From the NCBI RefSeq assembly GCF_009720385.1, contig NZ_WARX01000036.1:42397-106396 (forward strand): a stretch of DNA of 64,000 bases, written 5' to 3'. A program made the translations under genes and the position numbers. Numbering within the stretch: the stretch's first letter is position 1; every line of letters starts with the position of its first letter. The notes beneath the pieces were generated by a model that saw nothing but the letters and a program-made list of their open reading frames with translations, made no database searches and had not been told where the DNA came from. Positions 1-7,748 of this stretch are shown piece after piece. This DNA comes from Catellatospora vulcania (GTDB lineage: Bacteria > Actinomycetota > Actinomycetes > Mycobacteriales > Micromonosporaceae).

Positions 1-255
1 TCCAAGGCCGCGAACGAGGACGGCACCTTCAAGTCCGACAGCGAGCTGGCCGAGCTGTACGCGGCCGCCGGCATCGACGACAGCAAGGACACCATCGCGT
101 ACTGCCGCATCGGCGAGCGCTCCTCGCACACCTGGTTCGTGCTGCAGGAGATCCTCGGCAAGGCGAACGTGAAGAACTACGACGGATCCTGGACCGAGTA
201 CGGCTCGCTGGTCGGCGTGCCGGTGGCACTGGGCGACGAGCCCGGGAAGGCGTGA
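1..255 (+). CDS. Rhodanese-type thiosulfate sulfurtransferase, C-terminal part (5' end outside window)
   Basis: The reading frame is open from the window edge and ends at the TGA at 253-255, giving the last 84 residues. It contains the active-site loop [12 protein letters not shown], whose cysteine accepts sulfane sulfur in the rhodanese family (thiosulfate + cyanide or thiol acceptor to sulfite + persulfide product), and ends with a C-terminal [10 protein letters not shown] segment typical of two-domain actinobacterial CysA/SseA-like sulfurtransferases. The stop overlaps the GTG start of the next gene, so the two are probably translationally coupled. This is the pairing seen in actinobacteria between cysA2/3-type sulfurtransferases and sseC. 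The N-terminal inactive domain cannot be seen. Confidence 0.9.
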   Translation, partial: SKAANEDGTFKSDSELAELYAAAGIDDSKDTIAYCRIGERSSHTWFVLQEILGKANVKNYDGSWTEYGSLVGVPVALGDEPGKA

Positions 256-593
256 TCACCATGACCGCACAGACTGCTTCGACTGTCGCGGCCGGCTGCG
301 CCGCGCCCGACCAGGCCGCCCCGCTGCCGCTCAGCGTCGACCTGGACAAGGAGACCGTCATCACCGGCACCGTCCAGGCCGCCGGCGGCGACCCGGTCGC
401 GGGGGCGTACGTGCGCCTGCTCGACCGCAGCGGCGAGTTCACCGCCGAGGTCGTCACCTCGCCGGCGGGCCAGTTCCGCTTCTTCGCCGCGCCTGGCACC
501 TGGCAGCTGCGCGCCCTGTCCCGCTTCGGCAACGGCGACGCCACCGTCACCGCCGACCGCGGCGTCAACGAGGTCTCCCTCGCCGTCGCCTAA
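252..593 (+). CDS. sseC: DUF1416 family protein, SseC-like
   Basis: A 113-residue protein starting at GTG 252 and overlapping the sulfurtransferase stop by 4 bp (GTGA). After ~25 residues comes a carboxypeptidase-regulatory-like (transthyretin-type) beta-sandwich pattern, with [20 protein letters not shown] followed by [18 protein letters not shown]. This is the signature of DUF1416, known in mycobacteria as SseC. No enzyme motif is visible. The constant linkage with a rhodanese suggests a role in thiosulfate or sulfur-carrier metabolism, but this is inferred from context. There is no separate promoter, and expression should follow the upstream gene. Confidence 0.85.
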   Translation: MITMTAQTASTVAAGCAAPDQAAPLPLSVDLDKETVITGTVQAAGGDPVAGAYVRLLDRSGEFTAEVVTSPAGQFRFFAAPGTWQLRALSRFGNGDATVTADRGVNEVSLAVA

Positions 594-603
594 GCCTTGA
601 CCA

Positions 604-656
604 AAGGAAGGGCACCTTCTTAACGCTATGCGTTGTGGAAGGTGCCCTTCTTAACG
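604..656. repeat. Intergenic palindrome, GGCACCTTC family (copy 1)
   Basis: The 13-bp arms GAAGGGCACCTTC (608-620) and GAAGGTGCCCTTC (638-650) flank a second small palindrome, AACGCTATGCGTT. The element lies 11 bp after the sseC stop. Related elements occur at 31452, 53880 and 54921, with diverged versions near 1457, 36496, 36623 and 38223. Confidence 0.85.
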
Positions 657-729
657 CCTGCCGCCAGGATTGGCAGGTGGAGGCCCTGCCGTGCCGCCGG
701 CGCAGAGTCGCTCGCCGGCGGGCCGGGGC

Positions 730-796
730 GAAGATCGCTGTTTTGGGTCAGAAACTGCGGTCTGACCTGACTTTCTGACCCGAAACAGCGATCTTC
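730..796. repeat. Intergenic palindrome, AAGATCGCTGTTT family (copy 1)
   Basis: The arms at 730-754 and 772-796 are 25 bp with one mismatch, separated by a 17-bp loop. The same outer arm (AAGATCGCTGTTT) recurs in the element at 54004-54074, where the inner half of the arm differs. Confidence 0.85.
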
Positions 797-857
797 GGCC
801 GCCAGCGGCCCACGGCCGGGGCCACCGCGACACGCCCGGCGGCACGCGCGTGGCAGC

Positions 858-1385
858 ATGAACGGCGTGACCATCGACGCGCCCGCTCCTGAGGCGGCTG
901 AGCAGCCTCAGTCGACGCCGCCCGCCCGCCGCAACCTGTGGCGCGCCCTCGTCGCCGCCTGGGCCCTCCTGCTGGTCGGGCTTGCCGTCTGGTCCGCCCG
1001 CAACGACCCGCCGTCGCTGCGCGACCAGACCACCGTGGCCTCGGCCAAGGCCACCATCGAAGAGATCGTCGGCCAGGTCACCGCCGTCGTCCCGGCCGGC
1101 TCCACGATCCAGGACAAGGGGTACGCCGAGAAGACGTGCCGCCTGTCCGCCGCCCGCGACGGCGTCTCGGTGGTCCGCACGCTGACCGTCTCCGGCCCGG
1201 TGGGCAACGAGTCCGCCACGGTCGAGGCGCTCGCCGCGGCGCTCCCCGACGCCCTCACCCGGCCCGCTGACGGCCCCAAGGAGGGCTTCTACTACGACGC
1301 GGGCAACTACGTGGCGGTACACGGCAAGGTCACCGGCGAGGGCACCGTGGCCGTGGACCTCAGCTCCGGCTGCCGCGTCCCCTGA
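858..1385 (+). CDS. Single-pass membrane protein of unknown function
   Basis: A 175-residue protein with a short Pro/Ala-rich cytoplasmic tail (residues 1-27), one hydrophobic helix at about 28-47 (ALVAAWALLLVGLAVWS) and a ~125-residue extracytoplasmic domain. That domain holds two cysteines, near residue 93 (KTCRL) and at the C-terminus (SGCRVP), which could form a disulfide outside the cell. I do not recognise the family. It stands alone between two palindromic elements and converges on the DsrE-like gene. The start ATG has no strong Shine-Dalgarno, so the exact N-terminus is uncertain. Confidence 0.75.
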   Translation: MNGVTIDAPAPEAAEQPQSTPPARRNLWRALVAAWALLLVGLAVWSARNDPPSLRDQTTVASAKATIEEIVGQVTAVVPAGSTIQDKGYAEKTCRLSAARDGVSVVRTLTVSGPVGNESATVEALAAALPDALTRPADGPKEGFYYDAGNYVAVHGKVTGEGTVAVDLSSGCRVP

Positions 1386-1456
1386 CCCGGCGCCCGAGCC
1401 TGGGCGCGCCACGCCGAAGCATCGCGGCTTCCGCCCGGCTCACCCGCGCCGACCCG

Positions 1457-1545
1457 TTGAGAAGGCGCCCTTCCTCCACGGATAGCGATGTGCAGAGCTG
1501 CTGCTCGTCTCGCTGACGCGAGCCGACGATGCCCTTCCTTCGTCA
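1457..1545. repeat. Diverged GGCGCCCTTC intergenic element (copy A)
   Basis: It begins GAGAAGGCGCCCTTCCTCCACG, then GATAGCGATGTGCAGAGC, and ends GATGCCCTTCCTTCGTC. A clearly related element lies at 38223-38310 with the same order of parts (GGCGCCCTT, CTCCACG, GATGAGCAGAGC, then ATCCTTTCCTC). It sits between convergent genes and reaches the stop codon of the DsrE-like gene. Confidence 0.6.
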
Positions 1546-1905
1546 GTAGACGAGGGCTTGGGCGTCGTCGGAGAGGGCTTCCTCGACGAAGACCGCGGCG
1601 CCGGCTATCCGGATGCCGGGGATGACGTCGTCGGGCGTGATCTCCCGGCGCGCGGCGCACTGGGTGCACAGGGTGACGGTGCCGGCGGCCAGGATCGCGT
1701 CGAGCAGATCCGGCAGCGGGGCGGAGTGCGGCAGCTCGAACTCGGCGGCGCGGCCGGGCAGGGCGAACCAGCTCGCCTCGCCGGTCAGCCACAGCGACAC
1801 CTGAGCGCCGGCCGCCACGGCGGTCGCGGCCACGGTGAACGCCTGCGCGCACCGCTCCGGCGCGTCGGCTCCGGCGGTCGTCTTCACGATGAGTTTGCGT
1901 GCCAC
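1543..1905 (-). CDS. DsrE/DsrF-like family protein
   Basis: A 120-residue alpha/beta protein beginning (M)ARKLIVKTTAGADAPERC, the usual N-terminus of a small actinobacterial DsrE-like family. I therefore prefer the GTG at 1905 to the GTG at 1923, which only adds six unconserved residues. It has a CTQCAARREI motif near residue 82; paired cysteines of this kind are associated with sulfur transfer in DsrE/TusD relatives. It also has a WLTGEASWF stretch. It lies one gene from a sulfurtransferase pair, which fits a sulfur-relay or thiol role, but no substrate can be named. It converges with the upstream + strand gene. Confidence 0.8.
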   Translation of the reverse strand: MARKLIVKTTAGADAPERCAQAFTVAATAVAAGAQVSLWLTGEASWFALPGRAAEFELPHSAPLPDLLDAILAAGTVTLCTQCAARREITPDDVIPGIRIAGAAVFVEEALSDDAQALVY

Positions 1906-1953
1906 GTCCGACAGCTTATGCACGAGCCCGGGCGCGCCTCATAGGATCTACCC

Positions 1954-2058
1954 GTGGTCACCGAGATCGGGTTCGTCAGCCTGCTGGTCGCCGGGTTCGG
2001 CGCGCTTGCCGGCGGCCTGGCCTATGTGGCCGTCAAAATCTCGCGCGGCCGCTGGTGA
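1954..2058 (+). CDS. 34-residue single-pass membrane peptide
   Basis: A GTG-initiated frame encoding MVTEIGFVSLLVAGFGALAG followed by GLAYVAVKISRGRW and TGA. It is one hydrophobic helix (about residues 6-28) with a short basic cytoplasmic-type tail (KISRGRW), the normal design of a bacterial membrane microprotein. It lies 105 bp upstream of the nitrobindin-like gene in the same direction. A composition artefact is unlikely because the frame has a clean helix, a positive-inside tail and third-position G/C bias. Function unknown. Confidence 0.6.
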   Translation: MVTEIGFVSLLVAGFGALAGGLAYVAVKISRGRW

Positions 2059-2163
2059 GAGTGCCTGCCCGCACGCGGGTGGGCGGAGCTGCCCCGGTGC
2101 GACACCGGTGCGGCGGGCCAGGGCCGACGAGTTCCGCAGTCGCGAACGAAGAGGGTTGAAACG

Positions 2164-2757
2164 GTGAGTACTGAAGAGAATCCGCTGCAGCCGCCACCGT
2201 GGCTGAACGCGCCGCCGGTCGACCCGTACCCCTACGAGGAGACCCACGACCTGCGTACGGGACCGGACCTGCACGGCGACCTGCTGGACCTGCTGCCCTT
2301 CGTCGGCGTGTGGCGGGGCCGCGGCCGCGGCGGCTACCCGTCGATCGAGGACTTCGACTACGCGCAGGAGATCCGGATCAGCCACGACGGCCGGCCGTTC
2401 CTGTTCTACGAGTCGAAGGCGTGGATCCTCGACGCTGAGTCCAAGCCGGTGCGTCCCGGTGGCCGTGAGGTCGGCTGGTGGCGGCCGTCGGGCAAGGACG
2501 GCGACGAGCTGGAGGCCATCATGACCAACCCGACCGGGATCATGGAGCTCTACCTCGGCAAGGTCGAGGTGAACCCGCCCCGGATCGAGATGGTCACCGA
2601 CTTCGTGGCGCGCACGTCGACGGCCAAGGAGGTCACCGCGGGGCACCGGCTCTACGGCATCGTCGAGGGCGCGCTGCTGTACGCCCAGGACATGGCCGCG
2701 GTCGGCGAAGGCCTGACGCCGCACCTCAGCGCGCGCCTGATCCGCGTCGGCGGCTGA
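2164..2757 (+). CDS. Nitrobindin-like haem-binding beta-barrel protein (FABP/DUF1794 family)
   Basis: A 197-residue protein with the diagnostic nitrobindin motif GVWRGRGRG (GxWxGxGxG, residues 48-56), a following YPSIEDFDYAQEI strand pair and the C-terminal HLSARLIRV element, whose histidine (about residue 187) is the expected axial haem ligand. Family members such as mycobacterial Rv2717c and human THAP4 bind ferric haem in a 10-stranded barrel and isomerise peroxynitrite to nitrate. The ATG/GTG choice is settled by AGGGTTGAAACG upstream of GTG 2164. It probably protects against reactive nitrogen species in the cytosol. Function is inferred from the family. Confidence 0.88.
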   Translation: MSTEENPLQPPPWLNAPPVDPYPYEETHDLRTGPDLHGDLLDLLPFVGVWRGRGRGGYPSIEDFDYAQEIRISHDGRPFLFYESKAWILDAESKPVRPGGREVGWWRPSGKDGDELEAIMTNPTGIMELYLGKVEVNPPRIEMVTDFVARTSTAKEVTAGHRLYGIVEGALLYAQDMAAVGEGLTPHLSARLIRVGG

Positions 2758-2878
2758 GCTGTCATATGCGGAGCCCGCTCCGCGGCCTTGGTCGGTCGTC
2801 CATCCTGCGCTGCGCTCCGGACAGACACCGGGCGGCCGCTGCGACGGGCTCCTTACTGAACCGGTGTAGCTTCGGGTC

Positions 2879-3844
2879 GTGACTGATCAGATTCGTTGGG
2901 GCGTTCTCGCCACGGGCGGTATCGCCGCACGCTTCGCGCGCGAGCTGGCCCAGGTGCCCGGCACCGAACTGGCGGCAGTGGGCTCGCGGACAGCGTCGTC
3001 CGCGCAGGCCTTCGCCGCCGAGCACGGGGCGGCGCGTAGCCACGGCTCGTGGGAGGCGCTGGCCGCCGACCCGGACGTGGACATCATCTACATCGCGACC
3101 CCGCACTCGCACCACCACGCGGCGGCTTCGCTGTGCCTGCGGGCCGGCAAGCCGTTGCTGGTGGAGAAGGCCTTCACGCTGGACCTCGCGCAGGCTCAGG
3201 ACCTCGTGACCATCGCCCGGGAACGCGAGCTGTTCCTGATGGAGGCGTTCTGGACGCGGACCCTGCCCTCGACGCTGAAGATCGTGGAGCTGATCGCGGA
3301 CGGCGCGATCGGCGAGGTCGTCTCGGTGCAGGCCGCGTTCGGCATCGGGCTCGATCCGGCTCCGGAGCACCGGCTGCGCAACCCGGAGCTGGGCGGCGGC
3401 GCCCTGCTGGACCTGGGCGTGTACCCGATCGGCTTCGCGCAGCTGCTGCTCGGCGAGCCGAACCAGATCCGCGCGTGGGCGCACCTGTTCCCCGAGGGCA
3501 CCGACGCCCGCACCAGCATCTCGCTGGGCTTCCCGTCCGGCGCGGTGGCGTCGCTGTACTGCGGCATCAACGGCGACGTACGCAACGCCACGATCGTGGG
3601 CACCCAGGGCCGGATCGAACTCCCCTGGGGCTTCCACGCCGCCGACCGCTTCGTCCTGCACCGCCACGGCGCAGACCCCGAGGAGCTCACAACGGCCCCC
3701 TCGGGACTGCACTTCGAGGCCGCCGAGGCCACCCGCTGCCTGCGCGCAGGCCAGCTCGAATCCGACCTGGTCCCCCTGTCCTCAACGCTGTCCGTCATGC
3801 GCACCCTGGACGCCGTCCGCGCCCAGATCGGCGTCACCTACTGA
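2879..3844 (+). CDS. Gfo/Idh/MocA family NAD(P)-dependent oxidoreductase
   Basis: A 321-residue protein with an N-terminal Rossmann fold: WGVLATGGIAARFARELAQ (residues 7-25) is a GxGxxA-type nucleotide loop, and YIATPHSHHHAAASLCLRAG is the usual end of the fold. EKAFTLD contains the conserved catalytic-region lysine (consensus EKP), and GGGALLDLGVYPIGF carries the downstream Asp/His-type substrate motif. The family oxidises sugars, inositols or dihydrodiols. The closest general type is a trans-1,2-dihydrobenzene-1,2-diol dehydrogenase/sugar oxidoreductase. No neighbouring sugar pathway indicates the substrate. It ends 8 bp before a palindromic element and converges with the phosphate transporter gene. 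Confidence 0.85.
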   Translation: MTDQIRWGVLATGGIAARFARELAQVPGTELAAVGSRTASSAQAFAAEHGAARSHGSWEALAADPDVDIIYIATPHSHHHAAASLCLRAGKPLLVEKAFTLDLAQAQDLVTIARERELFLMEAFWTRTLPSTLKIVELIADGAIGEVVSVQAAFGIGLDPAPEHRLRNPELGGGALLDLGVYPIGFAQLLLGEPNQIRAWAHLFPEGTDARTSISLGFPSGAVASLYCGINGDVRNATIVGTQGRIELPWGFHAADRFVLHRHGADPEELTTAPSGLHFEAAEATRCLRAGQLESDLVPLSSTLSVMRTLDAVRAQIGVTY

Positions 3845-3852
3845 CAGCAAAA

Positions 3853-3929
3853 GCGACGATCTTGCGCGTACGGTGGGTGCGACACGCCCTTTCCGGGCGA
3901 ATCGGCAACCGTTCGCGCAAGATCGTCGC
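3853..3929. repeat. Intergenic palindrome, GATCTTGCGCG family (copy 1)
   Basis: Perfect 16-bp arms GCGACGATCTTGCGCG (3853-3868) and its reverse complement (3914-3929) lie between two convergent genes. The centre contains CGGTGGGTGCGACAC and ATCGGCAACCGTT, both recurring in the copy at 51686-51758. Confidence 0.85.
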
Positions 3930-3949
3930 GATCTTGTAGGGCGGGGCCG

Positions 3950-5011
3950 TCAGAAGATGGGGCGGACCAGGACGTAGGCGATGAGGGCGGCCACGGCCGC
4001 GCCGGGGAAGGTGAGGACCCAGGCGGTCATGATGTTGCCGGCGACGCCCCAGCGGACGGCCGAGAACTTCTTGGTCGCGCCGACACCCATGATCGCCGAG
4101 GTGATGGTGTGCGTCGTCGAGATCGGCAGGCCGTACGCCGCCGCGGTGAACAGCACGCTGCTGGCCACGGTCTCGGCGGCGAAGCCGGCCATCGGGTCCA
4201 GGTGGATGACCCGGCGGCCCAGGGTGCGGATGATGCGCCAGCCGCCCGCGTAGGTGCCCAGCGCCAGCACCGTCGCCGAGGTCCAGAACACCCACTCCGG
4301 GATGGTGTCGTTCGAGCTCTGGAACCCGCCGGTGTAGAGCGCCAGCACGATGATGCCCATGGTCTTGGCGGCGTCCTGCATGCCGTGGCCGACCGACATC
4401 GCGATCGCCGACAGCGACTGCATGAACCGGAAGAACCGGTTGAGCGGCGTGGGCTGCAGCAGCCGTCCCGACTTCTTCTTGGACAGCCACTTGGCCAGCA
4501 GGTACACCGCCCACAGCAGGGCCAGCATGAACACCGCGCCCAGGATGAAGCCGGTGGCCGGAGACACGATCATCGGCAGGACGACCTTCTCCAGGATGCC
4601 GCCCCACAGCACCTCGCCCTGCACGCCGAACGCGATCGCGGCGAGCATCGCCCCGACCAGGCCGCCGATCAGCGCGTGCGACGACGAGGAGGGAATGCCG
4701 TAGTACCAGGTCAGCAGGTTCCAGGCGATGGCCCCGACGACGCCGGCGAACACGATGCCCAGACCGGCCTCGCCCTCCGGCGGCGTGATGATGCCGCTGC
4801 CGACGGTCTTGGCGACCTGGGCGCCGAAGTGCGCGCCGACGAAGTTGCCGAGCGCGGCGATGCCCAGCGCGATCCGCGGGGTCAGCGCCCGGGTCGAGAC
4901 ACTGGTGGCGATGGCGTTCGCGGCGTCGTGGAAGCCGTTGGTGTAGTCGAACACCATGGCCGCGATGATGACCGCGAGCACCGGGATGAGGAGCTCGTTC
5001 ACGTCACGCAC
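3950..5011 (-). CDS. pit: PiT family inorganic phosphate transporter
   Basis: A 353-residue integral membrane protein with about ten helices. It carries both PiT half-repeat signatures: NGFHDAANAIATSVSTRAL (residues 26-44) and, in the second half, STTHTITSAIMGVGATK. PiT proteins move metal-phosphate complexes with protons across the plasma membrane and act as the low-affinity phosphate uptake route. It lies 33 bp downstream of a DUF47 gene, the usual partner. The start is GTG 5011 or GTG 5002; the second has a better-spaced G-rich leader. The operon and the neighbouring PPK2 gene form a phosphate-handling cluster. Confidence 0.92.
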   Translation of the reverse strand: MRDVNELLIPVLAVIIAAMVFDYTNGFHDAANAIATSVSTRALTPRIALGIAALGNFVGAHFGAQVAKTVGSGIITPPEGEAGLGIVFAGVVGAIAWNLLTWYYGIPSSSSHALIGGLVGAMLAAIAFGVQGEVLWGGILEKVVLPMIVSPATGFILGAVFMLALLWAVYLLAKWLSKKKSGRLLQPTPLNRFFRFMQSLSAIAMSVGHGMQDAAKTMGIIVLALYTGGFQSSNDTIPEWVFWTSATVLALGTYAGGWRIIRTLGRRVIHLDPMAGFAAETVASSVLFTAAAYGLPISTTHTITSAIMGVGATKKFSAVRWGVAGNIMTAWVLTFPGAAVAALIAYVLVRPIF

Positions 5012-5044
5012 CCCCGCCGGGGAGGCCGGCGATGAGGCCGCGCA

Positions 5045-5671
5045 TCAGGACTCCTTGACGGCGATGGTCTCGACGGTGTTCGCCACGTGCTCGAAGGCGT
5101 CGCAGGCGGCCTCCAGCTCGTCGGCGACCTCCTTCATCTTCAGCACGGTCAGCGCGTCGTACTCGCCGCTGAACAGCCGGACCAGCAGCATGCGGTAGGT
5201 GCGGTCGCCGTCGTTCTCCAGGCGGTTGCACTCGACCCAGTAGTCCTTGAGGCCCTTCATCTGCTTGAGCCGCGGCATGGCCAGCGCGGTGACCTTGGCC
5301 TGCTGGTCCAGCACGTCGATCATCTCGATCATCTCGCGCGGCAGCGCCGGGAGCTTGGTCAGGCCGTACAGGTAGACCAGGTTGCCCACGGCCTCCAGGT
5401 GGTCCATGACGTCGTCGAGACCGGAGCCGAGGCGGTAGATGTCCTCGCGGTCGAACGGCGTGATGAACGTGGAGTTGATCTTGTTGTACAGCTCGTGCGT
5501 GATCTGGTCGCTGTCGTGCTCGACATCGGCCAGCCGCTCGCTGACCGACTGCACGTCAGCGCCGGGCAGCGCCAGCTCGGAGAGCAGCTCCGTGCCCCGC
5601 ACCAGGTTCTGGGCGGCACGGGAGAACATCTCGTAGAAGGCGCCCTCTTGGGGGCGGAGTGAAAACTTCAC
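5045..5671 (-). CDS. DUF47 family (PhoU-like) Pit accessory protein
   Basis: A 208-residue all-helical protein of the DUF47/TIGR00153 family, a PhoU-like fold. Motifs include DVEHDSDQITHELYNKIN, the acidic metal-binding E/DxxxD pattern (about residues 46-63), and FDREDIYRLGSGLDDVMDHL (90-109). These proteins are encoded next to PiT transporters and are thought to tune them. I chose GTG 5671 (VKFSLRPQEG) because AAAGG precedes it by 8 nt; GTG 5680 would overlap that site. It is the first gene of the two-gene operon with pit. Confidence 0.9.
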   Translation of the reverse strand: MKFSLRPQEGAFYEMFSRAAQNLVRGTELLSELALPGADVQSVSERLADVEHDSDQITHELYNKINSTFITPFDREDIYRLGSGLDDVMDHLEAVGNLVYLYGLTKLPALPREMIEMIDVLDQQAKVTALAMPRLKQMKGLKDYWVECNRLENDGDRTYRMLLVRLFSGEYDALTVLKMKEVADELEAACDAFEHVANTVETIAVKES

Positions 5672-5733
5672 CGCAAGCACCTTTGGTTTGGTGGTGTCAT
5701 CCGGACGGTCTAGTCGGGGGAATGCTAAGCACT

Positions 5734-5808
5734 GTTACCCGGCCTTCAAGACCCGGTCACCTTGCGCCTTCTGCCCTTCATGGCCTGTTCACCTGCCGTT
5801 CACCTTCG
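5734..5808. promoter_or_regulatory. Possible PHO box (GTTCACC direct repeats) upstream of the DUF47-pit operon
   Basis: Two contiguous 11-nt units, GTTCACCTGCC (5787-5797) and GTTCACCTTCG (5798-5808), match the GTTCACC direct-repeat design of actinomycete PhoP sites. Weaker related units occur at 5734 (GTTACCCGGCC) and 5756 (GTCACCTTGCG). The strong pair is ~115 bp upstream of the DUF47 start but overlaps the last codons of the PPK2 gene, so coding constraint could explain part of it. Confidence 0.4.
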
Positions 5809-6730
5809 GCGCGCTGCCCGTTTCCTCACGTTCCAGCCTTTTCGTCTCGGCTTGGGGGTCGAAGCCGGCCGGCGGATAACTCAGATCCAGGCGTTTCAAG
5901 GCATCGAGCATGAGGTGCGCCACGGCCCAGTCGCGGTACCACTTCCGGTCCGCCGGGACCACATGCCAGGGGGCGTGATCAGTCCCACACCGCCGGATCG
6001 CGTCCTGGTAGGCCTGCTGGTAGGCCGGCCAGTAGGCACGGTTGTCGACGTCGTCCGGGTTGTACTTCCAGTACTTCGTCGGATCGCGCAGGCGCTCCAG
6101 CAGGCGGCGGCGCTGCTCCTCGTACGAGATGTGCAGCATCACCTTGACCAGCGAGAACCCGCTGTCGACAAGCTCACGTTCGAAGTTGTTGATCTTGTAG
6201 TAGCGAGGCTTCCACACCCGCGCGGGGGCCAGCTCCCTTACCCGCACCACCAGCACGTCCTCGTAGTGCGAGCGGTTGAAGACGCCGACGTATCCCGGCA
6301 GCGGCAGCGCCCGGCGGATCCGCCACAGGAAGTCGTGCTGGCGCTCCTCCGCCGTCGGCGGCCCGAACGCGGTGATCCGCAGACCCTCCGGGTTCATCGC
6401 GCCGGCCACCTTCTTGACCGTGCCGTCCTTGCCCCCGCAGTCCATCGCCTGCAGCACGAGCAGCACCCGGCGCTGATCGGCCGGATTGCACTTGGCGTTC
6501 GCGAACAGCATCTCCTGCTGCCGCGCCAACTCCTGCCCCAGCGTCACCAGCTCCGCCCGCGCCCACCCCTTCGGATCGCGCCGCACACCCTTGCGATCGG
6601 GCAGCCCAGGCGTCCCCGCCGGATCTATCGCGCCGAGGTCCACCCCCGACCCGACCTGGAGCAATTCGGACACGTCCGCCACATTCCGATCATTGCGCAC
6701 AACCCGCCCCCCACGCCGCCCATCCCCCAA
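5789..6730 (-). CDS. ppk2: Polyphosphate kinase 2 family protein
   Basis: A 313-residue PPK2. Walker A is DCGGKDGTVKKV (about residues 97-108). Walker B and its lid segment are YVGVFNRSHYEDVLVVRV (about 145-162), with the Asp and Arg positions of the family. KPRYYKINNFERELVDSG and YWPAYQQAYQDAI follow as in one-domain PPK2 enzymes. These use polyphosphate to phosphorylate nucleoside mono- or diphosphates; which class this is cannot be told reliably from sequence alone. It lies next to the phosphate uptake operon on the same strand, suggesting joint use in phosphate storage and recovery. The first ~25 residues are poorly conserved and the start may be internal. Confidence 0.9.
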   Translation of the reverse strand: MGDGRRGGRVVRNDRNVADVSELLQVGSGVDLGAIDPAGTPGLPDRKGVRRDPKGWARAELVTLGQELARQQEMLFANAKCNPADQRRVLLVLQAMDCGGKDGTVKKVAGAMNPEGLRITAFGPPTAEERQHDFLWRIRRALPLPGYVGVFNRSHYEDVLVVRVRELAPARVWKPRYYKINNFERELVDSGFSLVKVMLHISYEEQRRRLLERLRDPTKYWKYNPDDVDNRAYWPAYQQAYQDAIRRCGTDHAPWHVVPADRKWYRDWAVAHLMLDALKRLDLSYPPAGFDPQAETKRLEREETGSAPKVNGR

Positions 6731-6750
6731 CTTCCACCCCGCCCTACCCC

Positions 6751-6810
6751 GTTGATCATGAACTTATGGCACGGCTCGACGGCGTGTCATGCCCACAACC
6801 TCATGATCAC
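6751..6810 (+). repeat. GATCATGAACTTATGGCAC element, locus 1 left copy
   Basis: A 60-bp element starting GTTGATCATGAACTTATGG and ending CCTCATGATCAC. An inverted copy lies at 7035-7092, and an identical two-copy arrangement occurs at 17971-18143. The element is also imperfectly palindromic on its own, with GATCATGA at the left end and TCATGATC at the right. Confidence 0.85.
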
Positions 6811-7034
6811 CTAGCGACCGCGATCGCCCGACCACCGCGACCGGGATCACCCAGCTACCGCGACCGCGATCCCCTGGCGACCGGGGTCACCCGTCTACCG
6901 CGACCGCGATCCCCTGGCGACCGGGGTCATCCAGCTACCGCGACCGCGATCACCTAGCGACCGAGGTACCCAGCCACCGCGACCGCGGCGAGCCGGCGGC
7001 ACCCGACCCGGGTCGGCCGGCGCGCGGCGTTGGC
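6811..7034. repeat. 40-bp tandem repeats between inverted elements (no gene)
   Basis: At 6855-6894, 6895-6934 and 6935-6973 there are three units of CTACCGCGACCGCGATCCCC followed by TGGCGACCGGGGTCACCCGT. The first two differ at three positions, the third is more diverged (39 bp), and partial copies lie on both sides. They are head-to-tail with no spacers and no open frame of interest. The whole array sits between the two inverted GATCATGAAC elements. Confidence 0.8.
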
Positions 7035-7092
7035 GATCATGAAGTTAGGCGCGCGGCACGCCGGTGAGCCGTGCCATAAGTTCATGATCAAC
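7035..7092 (-). repeat. GATCATGAACTTATGGCAC element, locus 1 right (inverted) copy
   Basis: On the minus strand it reads GTTGATCATGAACTTATGGC, then ACGGCTCACCGGCGTGCC, matching the left copy at most positions over its first ~37 bases. It lies 16 bp after the stop of the DUF402 gene. Confidence 0.85.
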
Positions 7093-7107
7093 CCGGGGAG
7101 GGGGCGG

Positions 7108-7599
7108 TCAGGGGGAGACGTGGGCGAGCCAGCGGTGGAAGTGGGTGGTGAAGGGTTCCTGGTCGGTGCGGACGGCGTGGAGGAGCCACTGGGCGGCGGC
7201 GCGGGCCTGCTGGACGACCTCGTCGGGGTAGTTGAACTTGGCCTGGTGGGCGGCGAACTCGTCCTCGTCGACCAGCTGCACCTCGCCGGTGAGGCGGATC
7301 TTGCGTACGTCGAGGTCGAGGTCGGTGACGGTGACGGTGTCGTCGTTCCAGGTGGCGGGGGTGGTGATGTCGCAGTAGAGCGAGGTGTTGCGGGGGGCGG
7401 CGTTGAACATGGCCGTCCACCAGCCGGTGTGCGGGACGAGGACCACGCCGGGGATCTCGTAGACCTTGCCGGTGTCGCTGACCGTGCCGCTCGGGATGCC
7501 CAGCCAGGTGCCGTGCTCGTCGCGGCCGAGCAGGGTGGCCGGGAAGGCCCGGTGCGCACTCCCGTCGAACTTTCGGATCTCGACCCGTACGACGCCCAT
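7108..7599 (-). CDS. DUF402 domain-containing protein
   Basis: A 163-residue cytosolic protein beginning MGVVRVEIRKFDGSAHRAFP. The open frame extends further upstream, but ATG 7599 has GAGG about 10 nt before it and gives the family start. The middle and C-terminal part (WWTAMFNAAPRNTSLYCDIT, then DLDLDVRKIRLTGEVQLVDEDEF) is the DUF402 barrel with its conserved D-x-D-L-D acidic strand. In characterised relatives (FAU-1/YgaC type) these residues bind metal and act on nucleotides or RNA. The substrate here is unknown. It diverges from the dinG-like gene, with 149 bp between starts. Confidence 0.82.
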   Translation of the reverse strand: MGVVRVEIRKFDGSAHRAFPATLLGRDEHGTWLGIPSGTVSDTGKVYEIPGVVLVPHTGWWTAMFNAAPRNTSLYCDITTPATWNDDTVTVTDLDLDVRKIRLTGEVQLVDEDEFAAHQAKFNYPDEVVQQARAAAQWLLHAVRTDQEPFTTHFHRWLAHVSP

Positions 7600-7748
7600 C
7601 CGACTACCTCGTTTCACGGCGGTGGCGTACACCCTCGCACCACCGCGCAACGATGCGGGGGTGACGCAAGTCGCGCCCACAAGCCGCCATGGTCCCAAAT
7701 CCGGCGGCGCGGTGGAAGACCGTCGGTGCCAGCCGGTACGGTCATTCG

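Noticed and set aside
6855..6973. CRISPR-like array
   Set aside because: The 40-bp units are directly adjacent without spacers, and no cas genes are present.
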